Of a stretch of DNA of 64,000 bases, positions 1-10,426 are shown one piece after another. This stretch comes from Monosporascus cannonballus (Eukaryota > Ascomycota > Sordariomycetes > Xylariales). The stretch covers positions 310,001 through 374,000 of the forward strand of contig QJNS01000032.1 in the NCBI GenBank assembly GCA_004154925.1. The letters run 5' to 3'. The translations under genes and the position numbers were made by a program. The first letter of the stretch is position 1, and every line of letters starts with the position of its first letter. The notes below the pieces were generated by a model, which was given only the letters and a program-made list of their open reading frames with translations, did no database searches and was not told the origin of the DNA.

Positions 1-177
1 TATTTCTATAATTTAAATAACTTTAGCTTGTAATATAACTTCGTTATCTAAGATACATTGGGTATTACGAAGCGTGACCAGTTACTATATCTATTACTTA
101 AAATCTTACAATACTTCTATTAATATAAACCTCTACGACTTAGGTTGAATAATTTGTTAAACCGTTTAGCCGTTATA
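1..177 (+). repeat. 3' part of a chromovirus LTR (plus sense), cut by the window edge
   Basis: The segment matches the conserved R-U5 half of the LTRs found throughout the window. It has the inverted form of the CGTAATACGTTACTG and GTTTAATAGTTGGTTAAACC blocks and ends CCGTTATA, a RIP-altered form of the terminal CCGTCACA. It is not followed by the usual post-LTR leader, so it is probably the 3' LTR of a plus-sense element to the left of the window. Confidence 0.75.
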
Positions 178-334
178 TTAAGCTATTTTCAGGTTCGACT
201 GGCTTAAGCTTTCTGAATTAATAAGCCCTATTTAACCTTCTTAAACCAGTTACGTAATTCTTCGTTTTAGTTAACGTTATATTTTAAAAAGACCCAACCG
301 TCTCTATAGCAGCTAAGCGTATTTGGTTATAACA
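178..334 (-). repeat. LTR tail fragment (minus-sense element)
   Basis: The segment resembles the variable U3 part of the other LTRs in minus sense. It has GGCTTAAGC-type motifs, then an AACCAGTTACGTAA block like those at 31610 and 42727, and ends GGTTATAACA, the same terminus as the LTRs at 49166 and 51634. It starts exactly where the LTR at 1-177 stops, so an element whose right LTR is 1-177 probably inserted into this LTR. The other half lies outside the window. Confidence 0.55.
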
Positions 335-2990
335 CCATAAATTAGTTATTATATTCGAAAATAGTGAATATAGTATTTATCGTACAAATTATATCATATA
401 ATAATTTTCTATATACTTAGCTTAGTCTAGAAAATATATCTTGACATTAAGTATAATTTTATCAGATGTTGTTGGGAGGTTAGAGTGGCAAGGTAACCCA
501 TTTATTGAAAACAGTTTGAAATCTGCCCTCCCTTTCCATTTCTGAAGAGAAGCCACTCATTATCTCAGATAGTTCAGGCTCTCTGGCTCGTTTTCTCAAT
601 TTCTTTAAAGTTAGTCAAGTACCGCTTTACAACGCTAAATATTAACCAATTAAATGCTAAATTCCTATAAAAAGCCAACGAAGGCTAAGTTGTAATTATG
701 CAAAAACACTTTCGTTTAACATTTTTACATTTTAGGAAAAACGAAAATTTATAATAATTTAATAATAAAATGGTTTTATAATTATACATATATATATTTA
801 TAAAATCATTTCAATTATAACTTATTATTAATATCACTTTAATGTTAAATAAAAATTATTTATTGTTTTGAACCTTTCATATATTTATTAAATATAGTTT
901 AATATTCTTTATTTTTAAAAAATGCGATAAACTCGAATTCTTTTAATTTTACTATAATATATACTTAATGTAAAATGTACGTATACATATGTTCAATTTG
1001 TAATATCAATATAAGAAATTGAATATAACTATTAATGATTTTTTTAGAATTAAGCTTTTTACGAAAATAATATCTGAATATATACTTTAATTATTCGGAT
1101 TAATTATTTAATCAATATTTAAAAGAATACCGAAAATATTAATAATATATACAAAGTAATTAAATTTTAAATTTTTATTAGTTAGAATCTCAGTAGATAT
1201 AAATATTATAATATATTATATTCAATGTTAGTAGTTTCCGTAAAGAAATTTAAATTTTCCTATTTGCGAGAAAAATTATTATTGCAAATTAAAATATTTT
1301 ATCCTACGTTTACAAGAAATTAACGGTTTTTAAAAAATATTTTTTTCTTAATCAATTTAAGGCTCTAAATTAAATAGTTATACATTTTTTTAAAAAAAAC
1401 GTTTAATGATTGTAAAATATAAACCGAAAAATAGAACAATTTTACTATAATAATAATTTCGATAATTTTATATATTTATATTTATAATTTTATATATTAA
1501 ATAAGCATTTATTATTTTCGGCTTGATTAAGAAATAATATAGATATATTAAAGAATTAAATATTGATTAAAACTATTATACGTTAACTAAAATTATACTG
1601 CGATTAATAAAATACTGCGATTAATAAAAAACTAACATAATTAAATATATTTTCTAATAATATTTTAATTTTAAGTAACATAAGTTATATTTTATAATTT
1701 AATGCAATAAAAAAAATCATATATTAATATAATACTTTTAATATTCAAAACTATGTTCGAAATATAACCTTGCGATATAATATCGCTTTACGGAATAACT
1801 TTATTATTTTTACTTATTATTATAATTGTTTTTTTTTAATTATTGATATTTAATATTGTTTTGATTTTAGTTTTTATATTTATTAATACGTTTGATTAAC
1901 GTAATAAATAAAGATATTATTAATAATATTTGTAACGTTTATTTCAAAACCCTGTTTAAAAATATTTAAATTTAAAAAAGCAAATTTATTAATTTTTAAA
2001 CCGTTTTTATTTAAGTTATACAAATTAAAGAATATTTAATCATATTCGACAAATATAAGTTAATTAAGCGACAATAACTAATTTCTACTATAAAAAATCA
2101 TAGTTCTGTATTACTTTTATTTTATTTTATTTATATATAAGTTGCAAAATAAATTCTGAATTTTTAAATAAAATAATGCAATTTTGTTAAAAATGACTTT
2201 GAAATATATTTTTTTAATTTATCTTTGTCCAAATTTAAAATCTTTATATTTATGTTATTCCTACAAAAATTACGTATTTGATTTGAAATATTTATAAGAA
2301 CAAGGTTCAACGCATATAAAATTTGTCAAAATACTTTAATTGGAAGTATTATTTCAAAAATTTAATATACCGAATTTAAAACGTACATATATTTCTATTT
2401 AACGTTTATAAAAATTAAATATATTATTTATAAATTTATATATAAATACTTTCGTTATATTAAATAAATAACGAAAACTTTATAAAGCTTTGATGAAAAT
2501 ATATTATTAAATAAGGTTATTTCTGTTTAACATTGTTTATTTTTATTTATTAATAATATATATATTAATAATATAAATATTGTAAATAGTAATTAATAAA
2601 ACAGTTTTTAAATTAAAAATATAAGTTATTTATATTATTTTTATATAAGGTAAGACTATTTAAAAAAATATCGAATAATATATTTTTATCGGTTAGCTTT
2701 AAGGTCGAAATATTTTTAATATAGCGAACATTTTATAAAGCGATAATATTTTTAACTTGATTAAAAATATTAATTCATTGTTAATTACTATTATTTTCAT
2801 TAATTAAGAATTTCCATGTCTTTTTTGAAAAAGTTATATTTATTTATGTCTTTTCGTATAATATAGAACATATTAACGTTAATTATATTAAATGATTAAT
2901 ATTTCTCTTATCATTTATATATTGGGATAATTAATTTAATTACAGTAATATAAATAATTTAGTTCGATTAAATATTAGGTTTTATAATAA
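335..2990. other. AT-rich block without recognisable genes
   Basis: This stretch is extremely AT-rich and stop-dense in all frames, like the RIP-mutated elements further right, but I could not match it to any LTR, gag, pol or antisense ORF in the window. A short patch at about 460-620 has normal composition. The block ends abruptly near 2990 where ordinary sequence begins. It may be another RIP-degraded transposon of a different family. I see no gene in it. Confidence 0.5.
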
Positions 2991-4339
2991 TAAAATAAAG
3001 CCCCTGAAGCTGGCCTATTCCTGACATAATTGGCAGACCAACCGGTGCAGCTGACCGCCGCCTTCAGGGCTACCTCTATTTGATTGGTTCGCTCCGAACA
3101 CAATTGGCGAACTACCCCTGAAATCCCACCGATCCCGAACGATGATAGCCTCGATCTGACCGACCGCCAATCGACCCAAAACACCAAAAATCATCATCGA
3201 CCACGCAATACCGAATATTCGGCGAGAATCGGTCCGGTCGTTTGGTCGATGGACAACAATGCGTTGTTAACAGCTGGCGGCTGTTGTGTGCTACAGAAAC
3301 GCGTGGTTAAAATACGAGTATTTCGTCGAAATACATAGTCGACCAAAGGGAGTTTGGTATCCGAGATGTTTGGAATATAGGGGTCCTGCAGTGTGCATAG
3401 CGTCACATTTAACTGTGACTTGCGGCATAGGTGCTCAAGTACGGAGTAGTGAGTGCTGATCTCGTCGCAACGCTTTCTTGCGCGCCTCCTTGGATGTTCC
3501 GTTACTCCTGTACTAGTCTGTCATATGTCGCATATGGTTAAAGAAAGAATTGAGATGTAGTTGGGGACTCGCAAAAATCAATCGAGCGAGCCCGGGAGAT
3601 ATTACTATACAGGAGTCATGGAAGGGGTTGATGGAAGTAATACGACCATTGATCCTAAGCCCAATCCCAATGAATTTAGGCAGGTCCCGATGGCCGGTCC
3701 CGTGCTCATTCAGTGGGATAAGTACAGGGCATTAATCTTCCAGAACCTTAGTACGTTTCAAGGTGAATGATGTGTCTACAGGATCCATCTTCTCCATCTT
3801 GCTTTGCCCTTCGTCCTAAACACTAAACTTCCTAGCCCGACCCTCTTACAAATACACACAAATTGTCTTTCAAGATTCTGTTAAGTCTCCGGCTTCCCAA
3901 CGGGGGCAGATTAGATTAGTGGCCTATTCCCTCCACCAAGTCTCTTTTGATTGTTTATAGACTCAGTGCCTTATCTATAGCCTATACACCAAAATCACGA
4001 CGGTTCGAGTGAATGCCTAATATTCCATTGTAGTCTTAATACAAACCTGCCACTTTTACTTATCTTTCGAGATTATTCATAATGTTATGAATATCCTAGT
4101 TCTTCAATGGCGACTTTAGAATTTCTATTAATGGGTTCAAAATGTATATTCTCTATATCTAACTCCGTAGTTAGTCCCCAGTTTCCACCGGCACAAAAAT
4201 TTGCATGTTTACTAGCACTCCACCCCGAGATCGTTCCATAAAATGCCCAAAGAGCGGTTTAGACACGCTTCAGACTATACATCCATCGCAACGACTTAAG
4301 GTCATTCAAGGAGCCCCTCCACGCCTCACGATGGACACC
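2991..4339. other. Normal-composition intergenic DNA
   Basis: Base composition is ordinary here, in contrast with both flanks. Short open frames at 2975-3406 and 3550-3770 overlap each other on both strands, lack splice-supported extension and show no motif, so I do not call them. Two small inverted repeats are visible: AGCCCCTGAAG near 3000 against CTTCAGGGCT near 3063, and GTATTTCG-T-CGAAATAC at 3318-3334. Otherwise I see nothing in it. Confidence 0.5.
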
Positions 4340-5101
4340 TCAATAGTGGCTCCCAGTTCCGATACAATACGGGACTGGGTAAGTCGTGCTGTTGCACAGT
4401 CTGATAACGCCCTGCACCCACTCCATGTTTCCGTACGACTGGCTGGTGTAAGTGTCAGACACGAAGCTCGTCTTCTTCCAGTTATCGGTACAGCCACTCA
4501 AGTAGTTGCCGGTGCGACGGCGAGTTTTCGCTTGGGTGACTACTACGCCGAACTGACCGGCGGGCACCGCGAATGTGAAGGACTGTGTGGATTGGGTTGT
4601 CCAAGATTGCGAGTAATCAACCGAAAAGGAGAGGGACAGAATGCTCTCGACGATTCCCAAGGAGGCCCCGACCCCGACGGAAAGGCTGTTACTAATGGAG
4701 TGCCCCTTCGTGAGCGACACCGAGGTGGTGCCACCTGCGGCGCTGACCACGGGTGACACGGCCACATCCCAGTTGAGAAACGTTTCGTCCGACAGTAATT
4801 GGATTTCGTCGCTTTCCTCGCAGCCACGGGGGCGGCTTTGGCGCAGTACGTCGCGCGCGGCCACCACACCTGATTCTGGCATTGTGGCATGGGACGTGGC
4901 AGACTTCGTGGCGCTGTCAAGCTGATCGTATTCGTAGTCCTTCATGATATGTACCGATTGGTCGGCGCCGACGATGATTATATCGTCAGGTTTTAGGACT
5001 GTACCGGCCGACAGCAACGAGTCCAATGGCTGTGGCGCCGGAGTGGCATGCGATGACGCGGCGAGGACGGCGAGACCTACGGAAAGCTGGCGGGTAAACA
5101 T
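4340..5101 (-). CDS. Secreted celp0028 effector-like protein
   Basis: Single-exon gene of 253 codons, starting at the ATG whose complement is at 5099-5101. This Met opens a classic signal peptide (MFTRQLSVGLAVLAASSHA, residues 1-19). An in-frame ATG nine codons upstream (5128) would bury that peptide, so I prefer the inner start. A linker is followed by a Cys-containing stretch (GCEESDEIQ, Cys94) and then, at about residues 107-195, alternating Ser/Thr-rich segments predicted to be beta strands (SQSWTTQSTQSFTFAVPAGQ). Cys204, Cys236 and Cys246 lie near the C-terminus. The SDETFLNWDVAVSPVVS and LSGCTDNW blocks match what I recall of fungal proteins annotated as celp0028 effector-like, mostly from plant-associated ascomycetes. 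The pattern of the beta segment recalls aerolysin/ETX-MTX2-like beta proteins, but that is inference. The gene appears intact and free of RIP. It sits in a gene-poor island between retroelement blocks, a typical setting for effectors. Confidence 0.82.
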   Translation of the reverse strand: MFTRQLSVGLAVLAASSHATPAPQPLDSLLSAGTVLKPDDIIIVGADQSVHIMKDYEYDQLDSATKSATSHATMPESGVVAARDVLRQSRPRGCEESDEIQLLSDETFLNWDVAVSPVVSAAGGTTSVSLTKGHSISNSLSVGVGASLGIVESILSLSFSVDYSQSWTTQSTQSFTFAVPAGQFGVVVTQAKTRRRTGNYLSGCTDNWKKTSFVSDTYTSQSYGNMEWVQGVIRLCNSTTYPVPYCIGTGSHY

Positions 5102-7184
5102 CTTAACTAATTGACAGGTGCTGGCCAAGGGATAGAGATATAAAGAGTGTGATGAGTCAGCGACAGGCTTGGGTCGGCGTATAGATAGTGCCGTGTTAAA
5201 AAAGAGAGACTTAAGAGAGCGAGTGTTGTTAGACCTGGAGATGAGTCTAGGTTTTCTTGCTCGCCAGCGTGAGGGAGGTGGGCATTTATCATTTCACAAT
5301 CCACGACCTTCCAGTGTGTTTGACCACCGCGATGCCTCACAAGTCCTTGATGAACCAAAGCGACGCGCATATTACCCCGGCTAGACGGCACCCTAGGTGG
5401 GAGTTACATGGTAAGTTAGGTCCCATTCCTGACAGCGCTAGTTGGTGCTCCGTATCGGTCGCAACCATCTGGTACCGCTATTAGGTAAGTGCTGGTTCTA
5501 TCCTTAAAGTATTCGGTTTTGAAGTCCAACAATGGCTAGTAATAACTCGTATCCCTAGGATGTAAACACGCCATAAGTCCATGCCGGTAGTTGGCGACGC
5601 CAGGGCTGGCTTTTATTTCAGGAGGGGGGTTATAATGTGTGTTACGTCAATAGTCCCTGTCGATCGTACCCCGTTTGACCAGTTCGGACGAAGTCAAACC
5701 CCGTGGGACGGACCATCCAGCTAGCTGCGGGTGAGGCTGCGTGTTAGGGGGCCTATGACATGGTGCCCCGATCGCTTGAGCGGCCAAGCTTCGACATGAA
5801 TCTTCTCAATAGATTCTTTGATAAAGAACTCATACGCGACCCTGTGGGGAAAGTTTCGGAGTTCAGATGGCGACGACCTGCCTGAATTGGAATCTCCAAC
5901 CGTTCCACCAGTGCAGATCAGGGGGTTCCTGTAAGCCATGACATGTGGTGGCTTTTCGGGCAGGCTGAACTAAGCCGGTCAGTGAGGCTGATCTCGCCGA
6001 ATTGCTACTTGATGGGAACTGGATGCTCTTGGCAACGCCCTCGATAATCATCACCAACCCCTGAAGTCAATGGCGCCAAGTCGCTAAAGGTAGTGCTTCC
6101 ACGTTTAACATAGGTCTTTGTATAGCGGTTACCGGCTGCCTTTTTAGGTAGGGTTCAGGTTAAATGGTTAGGGTCGCAGTGAGGTAATCAAGGTGTAGGG
6201 GGGCGGCCGGAGGCCCCTGGAGATTACCAAGAGAATTTTGAATGATCTAAAGATGATGAAGCTACGAGGTACAAACCAAGTCCTAGGCTCCAACTGAAAT
6301 ACCCCTTCCTGTCCTGTGTGGCACCTTCGTTCTCAAGTACTTACCATTTTCTTATTCGTGTATATGGCTTTTCATTTTCGTTGATAATAATAATAATACG
6401 CGGTGGTAATGTAAATTAGTGATGTTGGTTATGTTATGGCAATAGTACCAGCCCTATCCGGTGTTACCCACTTAATGTATATGGGGTAAAGGGTGATAAG
6501 TGGTGGGGTTGCCAGAGAGCGTTTACTATCACTTGGGTCAATCAACAATTCCGCTGGGCCGGAATTAAGTTGCTATGGCCGCTCGTATTCAACCTTGCTG
6601 GGCTCAAGATGTGCCTATATCTAATTAATGGCTATTGCTACTCGTCTAAAACAAGAGAGCATGCTTAACCATCACTTGAGGAATGCTACTACCTTGGGAT
6701 AATCTTTATTTTGTTGCTAAATAGTCAGGGGGTAAGAATTACTAATAGGGGAATGGTCGTAAACTTTAGTTGATACACGCTATAAAGGGTACCCCTGACA
6801 AAAAATTGAGACACTTCGGATGATCCACAAAAGATTCCTGGGGATAATTGGGTCCATACCACGTGTGATATACCTCCTATTTCGAAGAGCAAATGTACCT
6901 GTATATATGAACACCGGATTCCAACCTCACCAGCTCTCTCGTCGGCCTATTGATTAGCCTCTTTAAGTCTACATCTGTTAAACCCCGAGTCACTCGTTTC
7001 CGTTAAGCAATATCGACAATCATTCTTTTTTTTTCAAGTGCACTCCTAACGCACGCTCATTCCTGCGGAGTCCTGCACCAGCCGCTGACCCTGCCTTTCT
7101 AAACCTTATTTCTCGCCGTCTTTTCTCTCGCTGCTGCCCTGTCTTTCCAGAACTTTATACCCGAAATACGCACACGCCTTCACA
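5102..7184. other. Intergenic DNA with possible degraded coding traces
   Basis: Composition is normal and there is no credible complete gene. The complement of 5112-5160 upstream of the secreted-protein gene contains a TTTATATC element that could act in its promoter. On the plus strand, 5790-5875 (beginning MNLLNRFFDKELIRDPVGK) and 5989-6063 (ADLAELLLDGNWMLL, then a stop) read like protein fragments, but each is closed by stops and I recognise no family. A pyrimidine-rich tract at about 7105-7150 precedes the next gene, as is common in fungal core promoters. Confidence 0.45.
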
Positions 7185-7725
7185 ATGCGTTTGTCTCTGG
7201 CCGTCGTCTTTTCCACATCCCTGATTTTTACCCCCTCTGTGTAAGTCCATCCGAAACAGCTCGTACTTGAGGTGCCCGTTATTGATCTGGGAACTGTTGG
7301 TAAACAGGCTGGCAGATGACCATCCAAGCTGCACCTGCCACAACGGCGATAGCTACAACTGGCGAATTACAACTCTTGCGTGTAAGGAATATGCCAAATC
7401 GGGATATGAGGTTAGTGCTCCTGTTAGACTCCTCTTACATAGCAGTCGCTAACTCAATATCAAACAGAATTCGAACGTGATCTATGATACTCCCTCAGGA
7501 CGGGTAAGAATTATATGCTTTCAGGCCGTTTTCACCCTTCGGCACCATGTTCTGGTGCATCTTGCTAACGCTCTGTCGCAGTGTGTCCAAGCCACCTCCG
7601 GCGACTATCTGATGGGCGATGAGTGGGAGGCAGCCTGTAGGGCTATCGCTCAGTCCGGATTTGAATGTGCTGATGGCCAGGGTACATGCTTCGCAAAGAC
7701 GGACAGTGTGCGCGGTTGGTGCTGA
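7185..7725 (+). CDS. Small secreted cysteine-rich protein, four exons (candidate effector)
   Basis: I build join(7185..7240, 7308..7410, 7468..7503, 7582..7725), giving 112 residues. Introns are 67, 57 and 78 bp: GTAAGT...AACAG, GTTAGT...AACAG and GTAAGA...CGCAG. The second and third have good branch sites (GCTAAC) 18-20 bases before the acceptor; the branch site of the first is weak. The start at 7185 gives a signal peptide (MRLSLAVVFSTSLIFTPSV then LA, residues 1-21). The mature part has eight cysteines (27, 29, 44, 66, 84, 94, 101, 112), an even number consistent with four disulfides, and ends in GWC. I do not recognise the family. Size, secretion signal, cysteine content and position in a small island inside transposon-dense DNA suggest an effector or antimicrobial-type protein. 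No RIP damage or frameshift is visible. An AATAAA lies at 7994-7999, far downstream of the stop. Confidence 0.8.
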
Positions 7726-8337
7726 GGTTCCCACGGGAGATGACAGTTCAAAGGGGATTGATAGATCGTTGTCCGGTTTTTTTGTGCCCTGTATCTGTAT
7801 AAAGTTAAAAGGAGTGTGCTAGTAAGACAGCTCGTGTAATTATGGCACAAATGAATGGATTCTTTCTCCCCACTACTTTGTGATGGAGATTTGGATGTGG
7901 ACAATGGAAGTGAAGAAGTGAGGGTTGTACTGTTTGGAAATAGTCCGGTCCGAAAGATTGGAAGAACCCCAATATCTGAAGGTTACGAGCCGGAATAAAG
8001 GTCACAAATCACTTTCTTGTAGCGGTGGAAACGACTGGGCGCATTGCGTCGACTCACATGCAGATTTTGATTGAGTAGAAATGATACCTACGTCGCATAT
8101 AAGCCTTGAAAACCGGAGTTTTGGAGATTCGGAAATGGCAGCCTCTATGCCAAACTAGCAACCCAGCCACGAATATTGTTACCGAATTATCTCCTTTAAT
8201 AAATCAATGTACCTATATCTCTAGGCCTCCTCTCTATAATCAAGGCGTTAATACAACTTAATCAGAAGCTGGGGAGCGTTTGGGACCGCATCTCGTAGTC
8301 TATAACAATTTCTCAATACGAGAATTTGGCTAGCATC
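7726..8337. other. Intergenic DNA and probable 3' UTRs
   Basis: Normal composition. This contains the presumed 3' UTR of the cysteine-rich gene on the left. The short minus-strand frames here are out of register with the exons and show no motif. I see no further gene. Confidence 0.5.
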
Positions 8338-8990
8338 TCAAGCCTTTGTCTCTTTCTTAGCCTTCAAGGCCAAGGCGTCTAGGTCGGAAGGATGCCGTAG
8401 ACACCGTAGGACTATCTCGCGGGCGGCTAGCACATCTTCGAGGATGTCGTGGGCGCGGGCGCGTTGCTTCGCCTCAGAACCACGGCGAATCTTTAAGCGG
8501 AGCAGCTCCTTGCAGGGGCCGGCAGCCCCGAAAAGCAGGAGAATTTCTTGACTGGCTCGCCGAAGGTGGCCTCGGACGCCACGATGGCCGTGTCGACGAT
8601 CTTGGCGTGCGCGATCCGGAGCGCCGCTAAGTTGTGCTTCAACGACTGGCCGACCAAGGCTGTGTGCCCTTGTCGCTGTGCGTCAGAAGCTCGGCGCGGG
8701 CCCGCCGCCGTACCCGCGAGCAGCCGTCCCCTAGTCGCGGCCTTGAGCATGTGTGACCGGGACAGCCTCGTGATCTGCACTTTCCAGTCCTTGACCGGCT
8801 GCCGCGGCTCGACCAGCGACTCGCGAGCTCCTCGCCCGGGAGGGAGTCGATAGCGCAGATCTTGGCGACCGCGGTCTGCTTCCTTCTTATACCCACCATT
8901 TCGCAGTCTTAGCACCACCACCTGCCTCTTGAGCAGCGACCCATCTTGCTCTGGAACGGAGAGAATTATAGACTCGAGGGCTTATTCGTC
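8338..8990 (-). pseudogene. DEDDh 3'-5' exonuclease (REX4-like) pseudogene
   Basis: Pieces in different frames line up in the order of the RNase T/REX exonuclease family. At about 8890-8915 the reverse strand reads V-L, then with one extra base D-C-E-M-V-G, the ExoI motif carrying the catalytic Asp and Glu. RKQTAVAKICAIDSLPGEEL follows. After a frame change comes SLVEPRQPVKDW (about 8800-8830), then ALVGQSLKHNLAALRIAH (about 8600-8660). ExoII normally has Asp where this copy has Asn (HNL). After another frame change come AHDILEDVLAAREIVL (about 8395-8440), which is ExoIII with its His-Asp, and a basic tail ending at the TGA at 8338-8340. At least three or four indels separate these blocks, so no single open frame covers the domain; the longest is 142 codons. 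The damage is mainly indels, not RIP transitions. Similar proteins occur as expanded families in some ascomycetes. The upstream boundary is uncertain; a YNSL-containing stretch near 8950-8970 may belong to it. Confidence 0.78.
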
Positions 8991-9110
8991 TGCAGATGGG
9001 ATAGTTGAGCTGGTTACTGCAACTTGAGGATCCGCTCTGAGCATCCATCCTTCTTTTTCGAGCAAGTTTACAGGATGGCACCTGGAGAGGAGTAACCTCG
9101 GACCCCAGTG

Positions 9111-9317
9111 TGACGGTTTGACTAACTATTAAACCTTAATCGTACAGGTTTATATTGGCAGGAATATCGTAAAAATCCGAACAATAAAATAACTTAATTA
9201 CGTTTCGTAATACCAAAATGGTTTTAAGTAACGAAGTTATATTACCAACTGATATTATTTAAACCATAGATTCAACGAACGTAAATATCTTATTTTTAGC
9301 TTAAAGGGTTTAAACTG
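9111..9317 (-). repeat. Truncated relic LTR (minus sense)
   Basis: It begins TGACGGTTTGACTAACTATT and continues through the conserved LTR blocks (ATTACGTTTCGTAATACCAA, then AACGAAGTTATATTACC) to AAATATCTTATTTTTAGCTT, where it stops abruptly in normal-composition DNA. Only the R-U5 half and the start of U3 remain. No internal retroelement sequence adjoins it, so it is a solo-LTR or insertion remnant inside the gene island. Confidence 0.8.
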
Positions 9318-9490
9318 GTGATGTCGGCGTCATCAAGTACATGCTTGATTACGAGGACACCACTGTTCTTAAACAACAAAGTCCGCTGTTCGCCCAGAAA
9401 AGACTGGTGAAACCGATTATTAATTTCCGGGAGGCTGCAGCGTTGCAAAGATGCAAAGTAGAGAGGGAGCTTAGAAGAAGGCATGACTGA
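9318..9490 (+). pseudogene. Possible 3' end of a truncated gene
   Basis: Directly after the relic LTR an open plus-strand frame reads GDVGVIKYMLDYEDTTVLKQ, continues through SPLFAQKRLVKPIINF and ends RRRHD plus a TGA at 9488-9490. The amino-acid mix looks protein-like (charged, helical, few stops), and its 5' side is cut by the LTR fragment. I do not recognise the family. The overlapping opposite-strand frame shows no such character. The call is weak, because a frame of about 57 codons can occur by chance. Confidence 0.3.
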
Positions 9491-9981
9491 AAGAAAGAGC
9501 GGCAACAGTAACCTGAGGTCCTTATCACAAAAACCAGTAGTCAGTAAAATGCAGAGCTAGATTGAAGGCCAGAAGATCGAGTACTGTGGCTGGTGTAGGA
9601 TTTCCAATTCAAGTGAAACAGGATTTGACTTCGGTTTGAGGCCTGTAACTTGGTAAGAACCAGGCGTCTCTGATGTTCTTTGCCCCAACTACATAGCCGG
9701 AAACCTGAACCACTGCGTGAGCCCCAGCTTCGGATATGTCCTCCTCTTTTAACAGTAGCGCCTATTGACACCCGAGTACGAACTCTGTAACATTAATCCT
9801 AGGCCGTATTTCACTCTATGTTAGTCCACCTCTTCGCGTCCCACCTCCTTCACGCCCCACCCACTATCGTCCACTTTAAAAATTAATGAAAAATGATGAA
9901 ATAAAAAGATATATTGCAAAAACATATGAAGCAATAAACGTTGCAAAACTATTACTTTTGCGAAAATTAAAATAATATAAG
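9491..9981. other. Right margin of the gene island, no gene seen
   Basis: Normal composition up to about 9870, then AT-rich sequence leading to the target site of element A. I see no gene. Confidence 0.45.
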
Positions 9982-9986
9982 ACAAA

Positions 9987-10358
9987 TATGACGGCTAAGC
10001 GGTTTAACCAACTATTAAACCTAAGTCGTACGGGTTTATGTTGGCAGGAGTATCGTAAGAAACTAAGCAATAAATATAATAACGTATTACGTCTCGTAAT
10101 ATTAAAGGTGCCTTGGGTAACGATATTATATTATAAGCTAAAATTATCTAAATTATAAAAGTAATAAGCGTATATATATTTTCATAAATTAATTAAATTT
10201 TTATTGGATTTTGACGTTATCAGAGATTTAATGCTATTAGATTCGGTTAATTCTATATGGATTTATTTGGATTTTGATGCCAAGAAAGATTTAAATCACG
10301 TAGCTCTTTTTTGTGGGTCCGACCGTTTTCGTGGCCGATCTTGGGTTAGGTCGTAATA
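9987..10358 (-). repeat. Left LTR of A (3' LTR in element sense)
   Basis: It runs from TATGACGGCTAAGCGG (RIP form of TGTGACGG) to GGTCGTAATA and aligns along its whole length with 16330-16701, differing mostly by transitions. Its U3 part is an A-specific sequence containing TTTGACGTTATCAGAG. Confidence 0.93.
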
Positions 10359-10426
10359 CGATTTCCCCTTTCCTAGGATTTTTGCCCTTAAAGATTTTCC
10401 TTCCTAGTAAGTCATTTTTTTTCATT

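Noticed and set aside
2975..3406. Several 60-84 codon frames on both strands
   Set aside because: They overlap each other in different frames without motifs, start context or splice evidence; chance frames in normal-composition DNA.
4205..4756. 183-codon plus-strand frame
   Set aside because: It lies antisense to the secreted-protein gene, has no signal, motif or protein-like composition, and is best explained as a shadow of that coding sequence.
5721..6057. Minus-strand frames of 64-72 codons
   Set aside because: No domain or composition support; the weak protein-like traces here are on the plus strand and are also broken.
8548..8853. 101-codon plus-strand frame
   Set aside because: It is the complement of the exonuclease pseudogene; the motifs are on the minus strand.
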